A stretch of 64,000 bases of DNA, taken from Bacteroidota bacterium. GTDB taxonomy: Bacteria > Bacteroidota > Bacteroidia > Cytophagales > Spirosomataceae. This document shows, piece by piece, positions 55,511-64,000 of this stretch. The position numbers were made by a program, and so were the translations under genes. The stretch spans positions 473,125-537,124 of the forward strand of contig JAIUOF010000003.1 in the NCBI GenBank assembly GCA_020161355.1, read 5' to 3'. The notes beneath the pieces were generated by a model. The model ran no database searches. It saw nothing but the letters and a program-made list of their open reading frames with translations, and had not been told where the DNA came from. The number at the start of each line of letters is the position of its first letter. Position 1 is the first letter of the stretch.

Positions 55511-58108
55511 ATGATGAATTCAAAAATTAAATATTTGATTTTGCTCCTCCTGATTCCTGTTTTGGCTTATAATCAGGAGTATATAAGCTACTCTAAACAG
55601 AGCGATGGCCTGAAAGTTATTTTTAAGGAAGGTATGCTAAGTATTACTCCATATACAGAGCATTCGGTAAGGGTAAAATTTGAAAAAGAAGGTATTTCAG
55701 AAAACCATGATTTTGTAATTATCGATAAACCGAAAATTCCAAAATTCTCTGTAAATGAAAATCAGAAAAGTTTAAGTCTATTAACGGAGACCATTAATAT
55801 TACTTTAGAAAAAAAATCAGGCCAGTTAATATTTTCAAAAAAGAACGGGGAAGTATTTTTAAGTGAAAAAATTGGAGGAAGGCTTATAAAAGAAGCCAGT
55901 CTTAATGGAGAGAAGTGTTTGGAGATTACACAAACTTTTGACTCACCACAGGATGAAAGACTTTTTGGTTTGGGACAATTTCAGGATGGTTTTTTCAATC
56001 TTAAAAACATTCCCAGAAAACTAATACAGGTAAATTCTCAAATCGCTATCCCTTTTTTAATATCAAGTAAAGGTTACGGTTTGCTCTGGAATCAATACGG
56101 AATTACCTATTTCAATCCTGCAAATATCTCAATTCCATTATTCAAAAAAGACTCTACTGATAAAGAAAAAAAGGAAGCTGATGTAACCACAACCTCCGGT
56201 ACCCAAAGAATGAGGCAACAGCAAGCTGAATATCTGGGAAAATTTTCTATTGAAAAAGATGGATACTATTCATTTTTCCTTGATTTGGGAAATATGGAAA
56301 GCCGCCATTTCCTGATGATTGATGACATTGTGCAAATCGACCAATCAAACCTATGGTTACCGCCGGCGGTTGGAAAATTGATTTATCTTAAAGCCGGTGA
56401 ACACTCAGTAAAAATAAATTGCAAATCGAGCAATGTCCCTTCGCTAGCTTATCAAAAGGTCTCCAACGAAACAGTCTTCAGTTCACCCAACGCAAAATCA
56501 CTGGATTATTTTGTTTTTTCGGGTGAAAATTCTGACGAGATTATATCGGAATATAGAAACCTGACCGGTACGGTTCCAATGTTACCCAAATGGGCTTTTG
56601 GATTTTGGCAATGCCGGGAAAGATATACTTCCGGTAAACATTTGGTTGAAACGGTAAAGGAATTCAGAAACCGTAATCTCCCAATGGACGTGATTGTGCA
56701 GGACTGGCAATATTGGGGAAAATATGGATGGGGCGTGCCAAAATTTGACGAAACGCACTATCCCGAACCTGAAAATTTTATAAAAGAATTACACGACCTT
56801 AATTCTCATTTTTCATTATCAGTTTGGGAAAATATCGATAAAAAATCGGAAATAGCTCAGGAATACATTTCCAAAAACCTTTACATCCCTGAAAGTCCCT
56901 GGATTGATATGTTCAATCCTGAAAGTCAAGTCACTCATTGGAATGTGTTGGATAAAAACCTTTTCCAGAAAGGTGTTGATTCCTGGTGGATGGATGCCAC
57001 CGAGCCTGAAAATGATGCTTTGGCGGGAAAAAATACTTTTTGGGGTAAAGGAGAATTTTACCGTTTGACTTATCCTTTTTTTGTGAGTAAAGCGGTTTAT
57101 GAAGGTCAAAGAAAAGCTAACTCCGAAAAAAGAGTGACGATTCTTACTCGCTCGGCTTTTCCGGGGCAACAGCGATTCGCTACTATCAACTGGTCAGGCG
57201 ATATTGGCTGGAGTTGGGATACATACAAAAGACAGGTTGTAGCTGGACTAAATTATAATCTTACCGGAATGCCCTTCTGGACCACTGATATTGGTGGTTT
57301 TTTCCGTCCGGGTCGTGGCCAATATACTGATGAAAAATACCATGAGATCCTTATCAGATGGTTTCAATGGGGGGCTTTCAATCCCGTCTTTCGCAGCCAC
57401 GGTTATCAAACCGAAACAGAACCCTGGAAATATGGTGAAAAGGTGGAATCCAATATGAGAAAAATGTTGAATCTCCGGTACAGACTAATGCCATATATTT
57501 ATTCTGAAGCATGGAAAATAACCCATGACAATTCCACCATGATGAGGCCATTGTTGATGGATTTTAAAAATGACCCTCAGGCCATCGATCAGGCATTTCA
57601 GTATATGTTCGGTAAGTCCATCCTCGTAGCACCAATCACTGAGCCGGGAGTAAAAGACTGGAAAGTTTACCTTCCAAAAGGTCAAAACTGGTTTGATTTC
57701 TGGACAAATCAATCATATTCTGGCGGAAACACTATAAGTACCCCTGCACCTTTGGATTTGATTCCTTTATTTGTCAAAGAAGGCTCCATCATCCCCATGG
57801 GTAATTTGATTCAACATACTCAGGCTGTACAAGATACGCTTGAAATAAGGATTTATACCGGAAAAAATGCATCCTTCAAACTATACAATGATGAAGGTGA
57901 TAATTACAATTACGAAAAAGGTAACTATAGTGAAATCCCTCTTATTTGGGATGAAAAATCAAAATATCTCAAAATAGGAAATAAAACCGGTGCATTTCAG
58001 GGAGATTTAGAAAGTATCCAAATGAATGTAATTTTTATAAATAAAAATTCAGTAAAAACCTTAAAATCAGTCATATATAAAGGGAAGGAGCTTAAGCTTA
58101 AAATGTAA
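55511..58108 (+). CDS. GH31 alpha-xylosidase with PA14 insert
   Basis: This 865-residue secreted protein (signal ending LAYNQ) has a GH31 barrel with nucleophile D495 (SWWMDATEPEND) and acid/base D564 (INWSGDIGWSW). A PA14-like domain is inserted in the N-terminal sandwich at about 230-320 (YLGKFSIEKDGYYSFFLDLG, LKAGEHSVKINCKSS). This layout is known from xyloglucan alpha-xylosidases of Cellvibrio and Bacteroides, where PA14 helps bind longer oligosaccharides. It starts 7 bases after GH97. Confidence 0.94.
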   Translation: MMNSKIKYLILLLLIPVLAYNQEYISYSKQSDGLKVIFKEGMLSITPYTEHSVRVKFEKEGISENHDFVIIDKPKIPKFSVNENQKSLSLLTETINITLEKKSGQLIFSKKNGEVFLSEKIGGRLIKEASLNGEKCLEITQTFDSPQDERLFGLGQFQDGFFNLKNIPRKLIQVNSQIAIPFLISSKGYGLLWNQYGITYFNPANISIPLFKKDSTDKEKKEADVTTTSGTQRMRQQQAEYLGKFSIEKDGYYSFFLDLGNMESRHFLMIDDIVQIDQSNLWLPPAVGKLIYLKAGEHSVKINCKSSNVPSLAYQKVSNETVFSSPNAKSLDYFVFSGENSDEIISEYRNLTGTVPMLPKWAFGFWQCRERYTSGKHLVETVKEFRNRNLPMDVIVQDWQYWGKYGWGVPKFDETHYPEPENFIKELHDLNSHFSLSVWENIDKKSEIAQEYISKNLYIPESPWIDMFNPESQVTHWNVLDKNLFQKGVDSWWMDATEPENDALAGKNTFWGKGEFYRLTYPFFVSKAVYEGQRKANSEKRVTILTRSAFPGQQRFATINWSGDIGWSWDTYKRQVVAGLNYNLTGMPFWTTDIGGFFRPGRGQYTDEKYHEILIRWFQWGAFNPVFRSHGYQTETEPWKYGEKVESNMRKMLNLRYRLMPYIYSEAWKITHDNSTMMRPLLMDFKNDPQAIDQAFQYMFGKSILVAPITEPGVKDWKVYLPKGQNWFDFWTNQSYSGGNTISTPAPLDLIPLFVKEGSIIPMGNLIQHTQAVQDTLEIRIYTGKNASFKLYNDEGDNYNYEKGNYSEIPLIWDEKSKYLKIGNKTGAFQGDLESIQMNVIFINKNSVKTLKSVIYKGKELKLKM

Positions 58109-58145
58109 AAATTACAGAATATCTATTTTTGAAAAAAATAAAAAC

Positions 58146-59165
58146 ATGAATTCAGAAATACCAAAATTAATATTCGGAACCAGCGGTCTAGGTAATCTAT
58201 TCACCGCTTTGGATGATTCGGTTAAAGACGAAATCATTAAACAGAGCGTGGATGTATCTGATGGAAATGTAATGTTTGATTCCGCCGGAAAATATGGTGC
58301 AGGTCTGGCTTTGGAATCACTGGGTAAAGGATTGAAAAAATTGGGTATTGAGCATAATAAGGTACTCATTAGCAACAAATTAGCCTGGAAAAGAGTACCA
58401 CTTTTGACACCAGAACCCACCTTTGAGCCCGGGGTTTGGAAAGATTTACAAAATGACGCAGTTCAGAATATCAGTTACGATGGAATAATCGAATGCTTTG
58501 ATCAGGGAAATGAGCTTTTGGGTGATTTTAGTTCACAATTCGCTTCTGTTCATGACCCTGATGAGTTCCTGGATGCCGCCAAAAATGAAGAAGAATATCA
58601 GGAAAACTATCAAAAAATTCTGGAAGCTTATCGGGCACTTAATGACCTGAAAGCAGCCGGAAAAATCAAAAAGATAGGGATCGGTGCTAAAAACTGGAAG
58701 GTGATTCAGAAGATTTCGAATGACGTAAAACTTGACTGGGTGATGATTGCCAACAGCCTTACCATCTACCATCATCCCGTAGAATTGCTGGATTTTGTAG
58801 CTAACCTTTCCAAAAAAGGCATTCATGTAATCAATTCGGCGGTTTTTCACTCTGGTTTTTTAGTTGGGGGAAATTTTATGGACTATAAACTTGCCGAAAA
58901 AAATAATCCAAAATATGAAGAATTGTTTAATTGGCGTGATGCTTTCTTTTATATCTGTCAACAATATGAAGTCAGTCCGGCACATGCATGTGTTCAGTTT
59001 GCTTTGAACTTGCCTGGAGTAAAAAGCATCGCATTAAATACTACCAAACCGGCTAATGTTCAGGTCAATAAGGACATGACATATCAGGAAATAAATCCTG
59101 AATTCTGGCAGGTAATCTACAAAAACGGAATTACTAAACTCGATTTATCGAATAATTTGAAATAA
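58146..59165 (+). CDS. aldo/keto reductase, D-threo-aldose 1-dehydrogenase (L-fucose dehydrogenase) type
   Basis: This 339-residue cytoplasmic enzyme has the aldo/keto reductase pattern. It opens PKLIFGTSGLGNL, D45 and Y50 lie in MFDSAGKYGAG, K78 in LISNKLAWK, and the C-terminal cofactor region is PGVKSIALNTTKPANVQVN. The long insertion with VHDPDEFLDA and the overall form match D-threo-aldose (L-fucose/L-galactose) 1-dehydrogenases, which oxidise the sugar to its lactone. It lies between the second GH31 and GH51 in an operon with two fucosidase-type enzymes, which agrees with handling released L-fucose or L-galactose. The rest of the oxidative pathway is not in this window. Confidence 0.85.
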   Translation: MNSEIPKLIFGTSGLGNLFTALDDSVKDEIIKQSVDVSDGNVMFDSAGKYGAGLALESLGKGLKKLGIEHNKVLISNKLAWKRVPLLTPEPTFEPGVWKDLQNDAVQNISYDGIIECFDQGNELLGDFSSQFASVHDPDEFLDAAKNEEEYQENYQKILEAYRALNDLKAAGKIKKIGIGAKNWKVIQKISNDVKLDWVMIANSLTIYHHPVELLDFVANLSKKGIHVINSAVFHSGFLVGGNFMDYKLAEKNNPKYEELFNWRDAFFYICQQYEVSPAHACVQFALNLPGVKSIALNTTKPANVQVNKDMTYQEINPEFWQVIYKNGITKLDLSNNLK

Positions 59166-59189
59166 AATACGATACCAAAAACATCAATA

Positions 59190-61178
59190 ATGAAAAAAAT
59201 AACAGTTTTTATATTTTTGATAATTAGCCAATTAAATATTTTGGCACAAAAAAAGGACTTGCCGGCTTCCAAAAGCATCAGCCCAAACCTTTTCGGTCTG
59301 TTCTTCGAAGATATTAACTATGCTGCAGATGGTGGCTTATATGCCGAACTAGTCCAAAACCGCTCATTCGAATATAGCCCCAATGATAACCGCAGCTGGC
59401 ATCCTTTTACCTCATGGGAATATTACACACCGGTTTTTAGCTATGGAGATTTAAGTGTGGAAACCACCCAACCCATCCATCCCAATAACCCACATTATGC
59501 AGTATTGACTATTGAGCATATTGGTGTAGCCTCCACAGAAGAAAGGTTTTTAAAAATTCCTGAGAATAAAGGAATTGCGGGAGTTGGATTGAAAAACACA
59601 GGTTTCGACAATATTATAATTAAAGCGGGTGAAAGCTATAATTTCTCCATGTTTTCGAGACTAATCACTGAAAAACCTATTTCAATTTCGATTTTTCTTC
59701 AAAATAAGAAAGGGGAAATATTAGCCGAAAAACAAATAGTTGTTGAAAATAAAGACTGGAAAAAATATACGGCTACGCTTAAAGCTTCTGCCTCAAATGA
59801 CAGCACTTCACTGGTGGTTTTGGCTACCTCTACCGGAAAACTGGCTCTTGATATGGTATCACTTTTTCCAGAAAAAACCTTCAAAAACCGTCAAAATGGA
59901 CTCCGTCCCGACCTGGCACAAACTTTGGCCGACATGAAGCCGGCATTTATTCGTTTTCCGGGAGGTTGTCTGGCTCATGGAGAAGGGCTTGGAAATATGT
60001 ATCGCTGGAAAAATACCGTTGGACCAGTTGAAACCCGGATTGCTCAAAAAAACATTTGGGGTTACCACCAAACAGCCGGTTTGGGTTATTTTGAATACTT
60101 CCAGTTTTGTGAAGATATTGGAGCCAAACCGCTTCCTGTTTTGCCGGCAGCCGTAAGTTGCCAGAACTCAGGCGGAACCTGGAGAATCGGTGGAACCGGG
60201 CAATGTGCTGTTCCCATGGCCGAAATGGGTGAATATGTACAGGAAGTACTCGATTTGATTGAATGGGCAAACGGGCCGGTAACCTCAAAGTGGGGTGCTC
60301 TAAGGGCTGCCGCAGGACATCCCGAACCCTTTAATCTTGAACTGGTAGGGATAGGCAATGAAGACAAAATCACCCCTGAATTTGAAGAAAGATTTAAAAT
60401 GATTCACAATGCAGTGGTAACTAAATATCCTTATATCAAACTCATTGGCACAGCAGGGCCGTTTCATAGTGGTGAAGATTTTGAAAAAGGCTGGAAAGTG
60501 GCTGATCAGACAAACGTACACATTGTGGATGAGCATTATTATGTACAACCTGAATGGTTAATGAAAAATCTTCACCGTTATGATTCCTATGACCGCACCA
60601 AATCAAAAGTTTATCTGGGAGAATATGCCTCATGGGGCAATAAAGTTAAAAATGCAATCGCTGAGGCGGCCTTTATGATAGGGCTGGAACGCAATGGTGA
60701 TGTAGTGAGTCTTGCCTCATACGCTCCGCTTTTTGCCAAGAAAAACCATACCCAATGGCGTACCGATATGATTTTCTTTGATAATTCAGGCTATTTTCTT
60801 ACTCCAAATTATCATGTGCAAAAACTCTTTTCCACCAACATGGGCGACACCTATTTTGAAAACATTGTTTCTTTTGACTCAAAAGACAGCACCTTGGCAG
60901 CTTCTTGTGTAAAAAACAGTAAATCAGGTGAAATCATACTGAAATTGGTAAATTACAGTAATGACCCTAAAAGCATGAAAGTCAATCTTTCAAAGTTTAA
61001 AAACCTTGTTTTGGAAGCAGACCAAACCATATTAAAAGGTGAAGATAATGATGAAAATTCATTTGAAAATCCTGAAAAAGTAAAGCCATCAAACACAACC
61101 ATCAAAACCACCAAAGTTTTTGATTATCAAGCACCTGCAATGTCTTTAAGTATTTTAAAATTTAAATTCAAAAATTAA
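59190..61178 (+). CDS. GH51 alpha-L-arabinofuranosidase
   Basis: This 662-residue secreted protein (signal ending LNILAQ) has the GH51 features: SPNLFGLFFEDINYAADGGLYAELVQNRSFEY at the start (seen in parts), a CBM4-like sandwich (about 70-225), and a barrel with FIRFPGGCLAHGEG. Acid/base E391 lies in LVGIGNEDKI and nucleophile E478 in VYLGEYASWG, and a C-terminal sandwich ends the protein. It removes alpha-L-arabinofuranose from arabinoxylan or arabinosylated xyloglucan. It precedes two GH43 genes by 12 bases, forming an arabinose-removing set. Confidence 0.95.
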   Translation: MKKITVFIFLIISQLNILAQKKDLPASKSISPNLFGLFFEDINYAADGGLYAELVQNRSFEYSPNDNRSWHPFTSWEYYTPVFSYGDLSVETTQPIHPNNPHYAVLTIEHIGVASTEERFLKIPENKGIAGVGLKNTGFDNIIIKAGESYNFSMFSRLITEKPISISIFLQNKKGEILAEKQIVVENKDWKKYTATLKASASNDSTSLVVLATSTGKLALDMVSLFPEKTFKNRQNGLRPDLAQTLADMKPAFIRFPGGCLAHGEGLGNMYRWKNTVGPVETRIAQKNIWGYHQTAGLGYFEYFQFCEDIGAKPLPVLPAAVSCQNSGGTWRIGGTGQCAVPMAEMGEYVQEVLDLIEWANGPVTSKWGALRAAAGHPEPFNLELVGIGNEDKITPEFEERFKMIHNAVVTKYPYIKLIGTAGPFHSGEDFEKGWKVADQTNVHIVDEHYYVQPEWLMKNLHRYDSYDRTKSKVYLGEYASWGNKVKNAIAEAAFMIGLERNGDVVSLASYAPLFAKKNHTQWRTDMIFFDNSGYFLTPNYHVQKLFSTNMGDTYFENIVSFDSKDSTLAASCVKNSKSGEIILKLVNYSNDPKSMKVNLSKFKNLVLEADQTILKGEDNDENSFENPEKVKPSNTTIKTTKVFDYQAPAMSLSILKFKFKN

Positions 61179-61190
61179 TTATTCAATCAT

Positions 61191-62153
61191 ATGAAAAATA
61201 AACTTTCACTCGCAATTCTCTTTCTCGGATTACTTGTATTTTCAAAATTACAGGCCCAAAATCCGATATTCACAAACATATTTACTGCGGACCCGGCACC
61301 ACTGGTTCACAAAGGTAGGCTCTATGTATATACAGGACATGATACGGCTTCAGTAACTGCTCCCAACTACAAAATGCCCGACTGGCATATTTATTCTACA
61401 ACTGATATGAAAAAATGGAAACACCACGGTATGAAACTTTCAACCCTGACCTTCTCCTGGGCTACCGGCGACGCCTATGCGGCACAGTGTGTTGAACGCG
61501 ACGGAAAATTCTACTGGTTTGTTTCTACTTTCCACAAAAAATCTGAGGTAAGCCAAGGTGGTGCAGCCATTGGCGTTGCGGTAGCCGACAGCCCGATTGG
61601 ACCTTTTAAAGACGCTATTGGCAAAGCTCTGATTACCAACGAAATGACCAAAGACAAACCACATGCCTGGGACGATATCGACCCTACTGTTTTGATTGAC
61701 GACGACGGCCAGGCCTATTTATATTGGGGAAATGGCAGTATGAAATGGGCTAAGCTTAAACCCAATATGATTGAGTTGGATGGTCCTATTACAGTTGATA
61801 CTCCAAAACATTACATTGAGGGACCATGGGTATATAAAAGGAACGGATGGTACTACCTGGTATATGCAAGTGCCGGTACCAAACCCGAGATGATAGAATA
61901 TTGTATGTCAAAAAGTCCAACCGGACCATGGGAATATAAAGGTATAATTCAGGAAAACGTACCCAACAGTTTTACCACTCATCCCGGAATCATTGATTAT
62001 AAAGGAAAATCTTACTTCTTTTATCACAATGGTACATTGCCTACAGGCGGAAGCTACCGCAGATCAATATGTGTTGACTACATGTACTACAACGAAGATG
62101 GTACGATCCAGAAAATCATCCAAACCAAAGAAGGGGTTAAAAAAGTAAAATAA
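61191..62153 (+). CDS. GH43 arabinofuranosidase/xylosidase, single domain, secreted
   Basis: This 320-residue secreted propeller (signal ending KLQAQ) has D34 (IFTADPAPLVHKG), D164 (WDDIDPTVLIDDDGQ) and E210 (HYIEGPWVYKRNGWY), the GH43 catalytic triad. It resembles the cytoplasmic GH43 at 27194-28231 in its DPAPLV/DPTV pattern but has an export signal. The last base of its stop codon is the first base of the next GH43 start (62153), so the two are translated together. Confidence 0.93.
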   Translation: MKNKLSLAILFLGLLVFSKLQAQNPIFTNIFTADPAPLVHKGRLYVYTGHDTASVTAPNYKMPDWHIYSTTDMKKWKHHGMKLSTLTFSWATGDAYAAQCVERDGKFYWFVSTFHKKSEVSQGGAAIGVAVADSPIGPFKDAIGKALITNEMTKDKPHAWDDIDPTVLIDDDGQAYLYWGNGSMKWAKLKPNMIELDGPITVDTPKHYIEGPWVYKRNGWYYLVYASAGTKPEMIEYCMSKSPTGPWEYKGIIQENVPNSFTTHPGIIDYKGKSYFFYHNGTLPTGGSYRRSICVDYMYYNEDGTIQKIIQTKEGVKKVK

Positions 62154-63772
62154 TGAATTTTTTGAAAGCTGTAAATTATCGGATTCAAATGTCAAGTATT
62201 ATCAAATCAGGTAAGCAAATTTCTATATTGTTGATAATCATCAATTTGCTGAACAATACAGTAAGTTTTGGGCAAAACAAAGCCATTAATCCGATAATTT
62301 ATGCCGATGTGCCTGATGCCTCGATTGTAAGGGTTAATGATACCTACTACATGAGTAGCACCACCATGCACTTAAGCCCGGGATTACCCATAATGAGCTC
62401 AAAAGACCTGGTAAACTGGAAATTGGAGAGCTATTGCTATGATACGCTGGTCAACAATGACGCCATGAACCTCAACAACGGGCAAAGTACCTACGGCCGA
62501 GGCTCCTGGGCAAGCTGTATCCGTTACCACAATGGAATGTTTGTAGTGAGTACTTTTGCGGCTACATCAGGTAAAACGCATATTTTCACCTCAAAAAGTA
62601 TCAAAGGTCCCTGGAAAGAACAATCTTTTGCACCTGCCTATCATGACCATACCCTGTTTTTTGATGAAGATGGTAAAACCTATCTGATTTACGGAGTAGG
62701 AAAGTTGAATTTACTTGAACTTAAACCTGATCTTTCAGGTATTATGCCCAACGTTGAAGAAAAAGTTCTGATTGAAAACGCAAGTGCTCCTGCCGGCTCT
62801 AATATTATGCTAAAAGCCGAAGGCTCACAATTATTCAAAATCAATGGCAAATACTATCTTTTCAATATTACTTGGCCCCGGGGTGGTATGCGTACAGTGG
62901 TAATTCACAGAGCCGATAAAATCACCGGCCCATGGGAAGGCAGAATGGGCCTGCAAGATCTGGGAGTAGCACAGGGTGGTCTGATTGAAACCCCAGATGG
63001 TCGTTGGTTTTCCTATCTTTTCCGTGACAACGGAGGTGTGGGGCGTATTCCTTACCTAGTACCTGTAGAATGGAAAGATGGCTGGCCGGTTATTGGCGAA
63101 AATGGAAAAGTGCCAATGACCCTAAACCTTCCAGCAAATAAAAGTCTGATACCCAGTTTGGTGCATTCTGATGAGTTTAACCGTAAAAAAGGCGAGCCCA
63201 AACTACCTCTGGTTTGGCAATGGAATCATAATCCTGATAACAAACTTTGGTCAGTGACAGAAAGGAATGGATTTCTGAGATTAAAAACAGGAAGAATTGA
63301 TACGGCTTTTGTTTTTGCCAAAAACACGCTTACACAAAGAACCATAGGGCCACAAAGTAGCGGCTCCACCAAGCTCGACATCAGTAAAATGAAAGAGGGA
63401 GACTATGCAGGTTTATGTTTATTACAGAAAAATTTTGGTTTGGTCGGAGTAAAAATCGAAAATGGAAAAGCCATCATCCTGATGACCAGTGCCAATTCCG
63501 GAAAACCTGTAGAGCTGGAAAGGATTCCATTGAAAAATAAAACGGTGTTTTTTAAAGCAGAATGCGATTTCAACAACAGAATCGATACCGCCCATTTTTT
63601 CTATAGTCTCGACGGAAAAGTTTGGAAAAAAATAGGTGAGTCATTAAAAATGCCTTATACTATTCCACATTTTATGGGTTACAGATTCGGATTATTCAAT
63701 TATGCAACCAAACAAACCGGTGGGATGGCCGATTTTGATTGGTTCAGAATTTCAGATAAAATCTCAAAATAA
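62153..63772 (+). CDS. GH43 enzyme with C-terminal beta-sandwich, divergent
   Basis: This protein is 539 residues from the ATG at 62153. A second ATG at 62189 (MSSIIKSGKQISILLIIINL) would leave a more regular signal peptide and may be the true start. The propeller has D55 in YADVPDASIVRVN, an aspartate in YHDHTLFFDEDGKTYL and a glutamate in MLKAEGSQLFKING, at the usual GH43 places but in changed settings (VPDAS instead of DPS, KAEGS instead of IEGP). A C-terminal sandwich follows from about 345. It is therefore a divergent member whose activity may differ from the other GH43 enzymes. Confidence 0.88.
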   Translation: MNFLKAVNYRIQMSSIIKSGKQISILLIIINLLNNTVSFGQNKAINPIIYADVPDASIVRVNDTYYMSSTTMHLSPGLPIMSSKDLVNWKLESYCYDTLVNNDAMNLNNGQSTYGRGSWASCIRYHNGMFVVSTFAATSGKTHIFTSKSIKGPWKEQSFAPAYHDHTLFFDEDGKTYLIYGVGKLNLLELKPDLSGIMPNVEEKVLIENASAPAGSNIMLKAEGSQLFKINGKYYLFNITWPRGGMRTVVIHRADKITGPWEGRMGLQDLGVAQGGLIETPDGRWFSYLFRDNGGVGRIPYLVPVEWKDGWPVIGENGKVPMTLNLPANKSLIPSLVHSDEFNRKKGEPKLPLVWQWNHNPDNKLWSVTERNGFLRLKTGRIDTAFVFAKNTLTQRTIGPQSSGSTKLDISKMKEGDYAGLCLLQKNFGLVGVKIENGKAIILMTSANSGKPVELERIPLKNKTVFFKAECDFNNRIDTAHFFYSLDGKVWKKIGESLKMPYTIPHFMGYRFGLFNYATKQTGGMADFDWFRISDKISK

Positions 63773-63792
63773 TTTTCCTAAAAAACAGAAAT

Positions 63793-63876
63793 ATGACCCC
63801 TAAAATATTCAAAACCATATTCTTACTTCTGATAATTTCTGGATTATCTTTTCAGAGTTTTTCGCAAAAAAACTAA
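63793..63876 (+). pseudogene. secreted-protein gene truncated after its signal peptide
   Basis: An ATG 20 bases after the GH43 stop opens a frame of 27 codons that is nothing but a signal peptide (MTPKIFKTIFLLLIISGLS, then FQSFSQKN and a stop). The stop codon (63874-63876) coincides with the start of an IS3-like terminal sequence. It appears that the next enzyme gene of the operon was broken by an insertion just after the signal peptide. What the gene encoded cannot be known from this window. Confidence 0.7.
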
Positions 63877-64000
63877 AGTGATCCCAATAGTTTAGACAGA
63901 TACAATAATAAAATAAACTATTGTTATTGTTGTAAAAGTCCTTCTTTTTCTTTTTTGCTTCTTTTTTCTTTGTTAATAAAATAGGATAATTGTTGATAAT
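63874..64000 (-). mobile_element. end of an IS3-type insertion sequence (continues past the window)
   Basis: The stretch TAAAGTGATCCCAATAG followed by TTTAGACA resembles the terminal repeat of many IS3-family elements (TG-AGTGACCCC...TTAGACA type). It interrupts the last gene of the operon. Inside it, a transposase-like reading frame ends on the minus strand at 63924. The exact border lies between 63874 and 63879; the other end and any target duplication are outside the window. Confidence 0.55.
63924..64000 (-). CDS. C-terminal end of a transposase (partial)
   Basis: The last 24 codons read YQQLSYFINKEKRSKKEKEG then LLQQ and a TAA stop (63924-63926). The very basic, lysine-rich tail and the position some 45 bases inside the terminal repeat are as expected for the end of an IS3-type orfB. 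Only this fragment is visible, so the family is a guess from position. Confidence 0.45.
   Translation of the reverse strand, partial: YQQLSYFINKEKRSKKEKEGLLQQ

Overview
The window looks like a chromosomal segment of an AT-rich member of the Bacteroidota, most likely a Cytophagales-type environmental polysaccharide degrader. The grounds are a SusC/SusD pair, TonB-dependent receptors with carboxypeptidase-D-like N-termini, double-FtsX permeases beginning IAWRN, a DUF4249 lipoprotein, a promoter with a TAnnTTTG box, many secreted glycoside hydrolases and almost no Shine-Dalgarno sequences. No rRNA, tRNA or CRISPR array was seen.

Positions 1-18300 (mostly minus strand) hold an export system in two operons. 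The first runs from a HlyD-type adaptor (11669) through an ABC ATPase, a small secreted protein and four MacB/FtsX-like permeases; a methyltransferase gene sits between the last two, and the last permease leaves the window at position 1. The second runs from another ABC ATPase (18295) through a TolC-like outer-membrane protein, an NtrC-type response regulator, a PIN-domain toxin-antitoxin pair and a histidine kinase. The two operon promoters share one layout: a TGTCC-N6-GGAC palindrome lying the same distance (54 bp) upstream of a sigma-54-like TGGCA element. This suggests the regulator encoded in the second operon controls both. A REP-associated Y1 transposase gene and a 347-bp element with inverted two-hairpin ends lie between the two operons.

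Positions 18500-22870 (plus strand) hold a DUF1080 protein, a TonB-dependent receptor and a DUF4249 lipoprotein.

Positions 22871-40021 (minus strand) are a glucuronoxylan utilisation locus. In transcription order it has SusC, SusD, GH30 glucuronoxylanase, GH115 alpha-glucuronidase, GH10 xylanase, a GPH-family sugar symporter, a GH43 enzyme without signal peptide, a fused acetylesterase/polysaccharide deacetylase and a CE15 glucuronoyl esterase. A terminator follows susD, and further hairpins and repeats sit in the downstream gaps. A divergent LacI-type regulator with an added N-terminal zinc ribbon (40343-41497) probably controls it.

Positions 41774-63876 (plus strand) form a long, tightly packed operon for side-chain removal without its own SusC/SusD. 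It has a Zn-dependent dehydrogenase, GH95, GH43, GH127, GH29, GH31, GH97, a PA14-containing GH31, an aldo/keto reductase resembling L-fucose dehydrogenase, GH51 and two more GH43 genes. The set suits the removal of fucose or L-galactose, galactose, xylose and arabinose from a heavily substituted hemicellulose such as complex glucuronoarabinoxylan or fucosylated/arabinosylated xyloglucan. The operon ends in a secreted-protein gene cut just after its signal peptide by what looks like the end of an IS3-type insertion sequence, which continues past the window edge.
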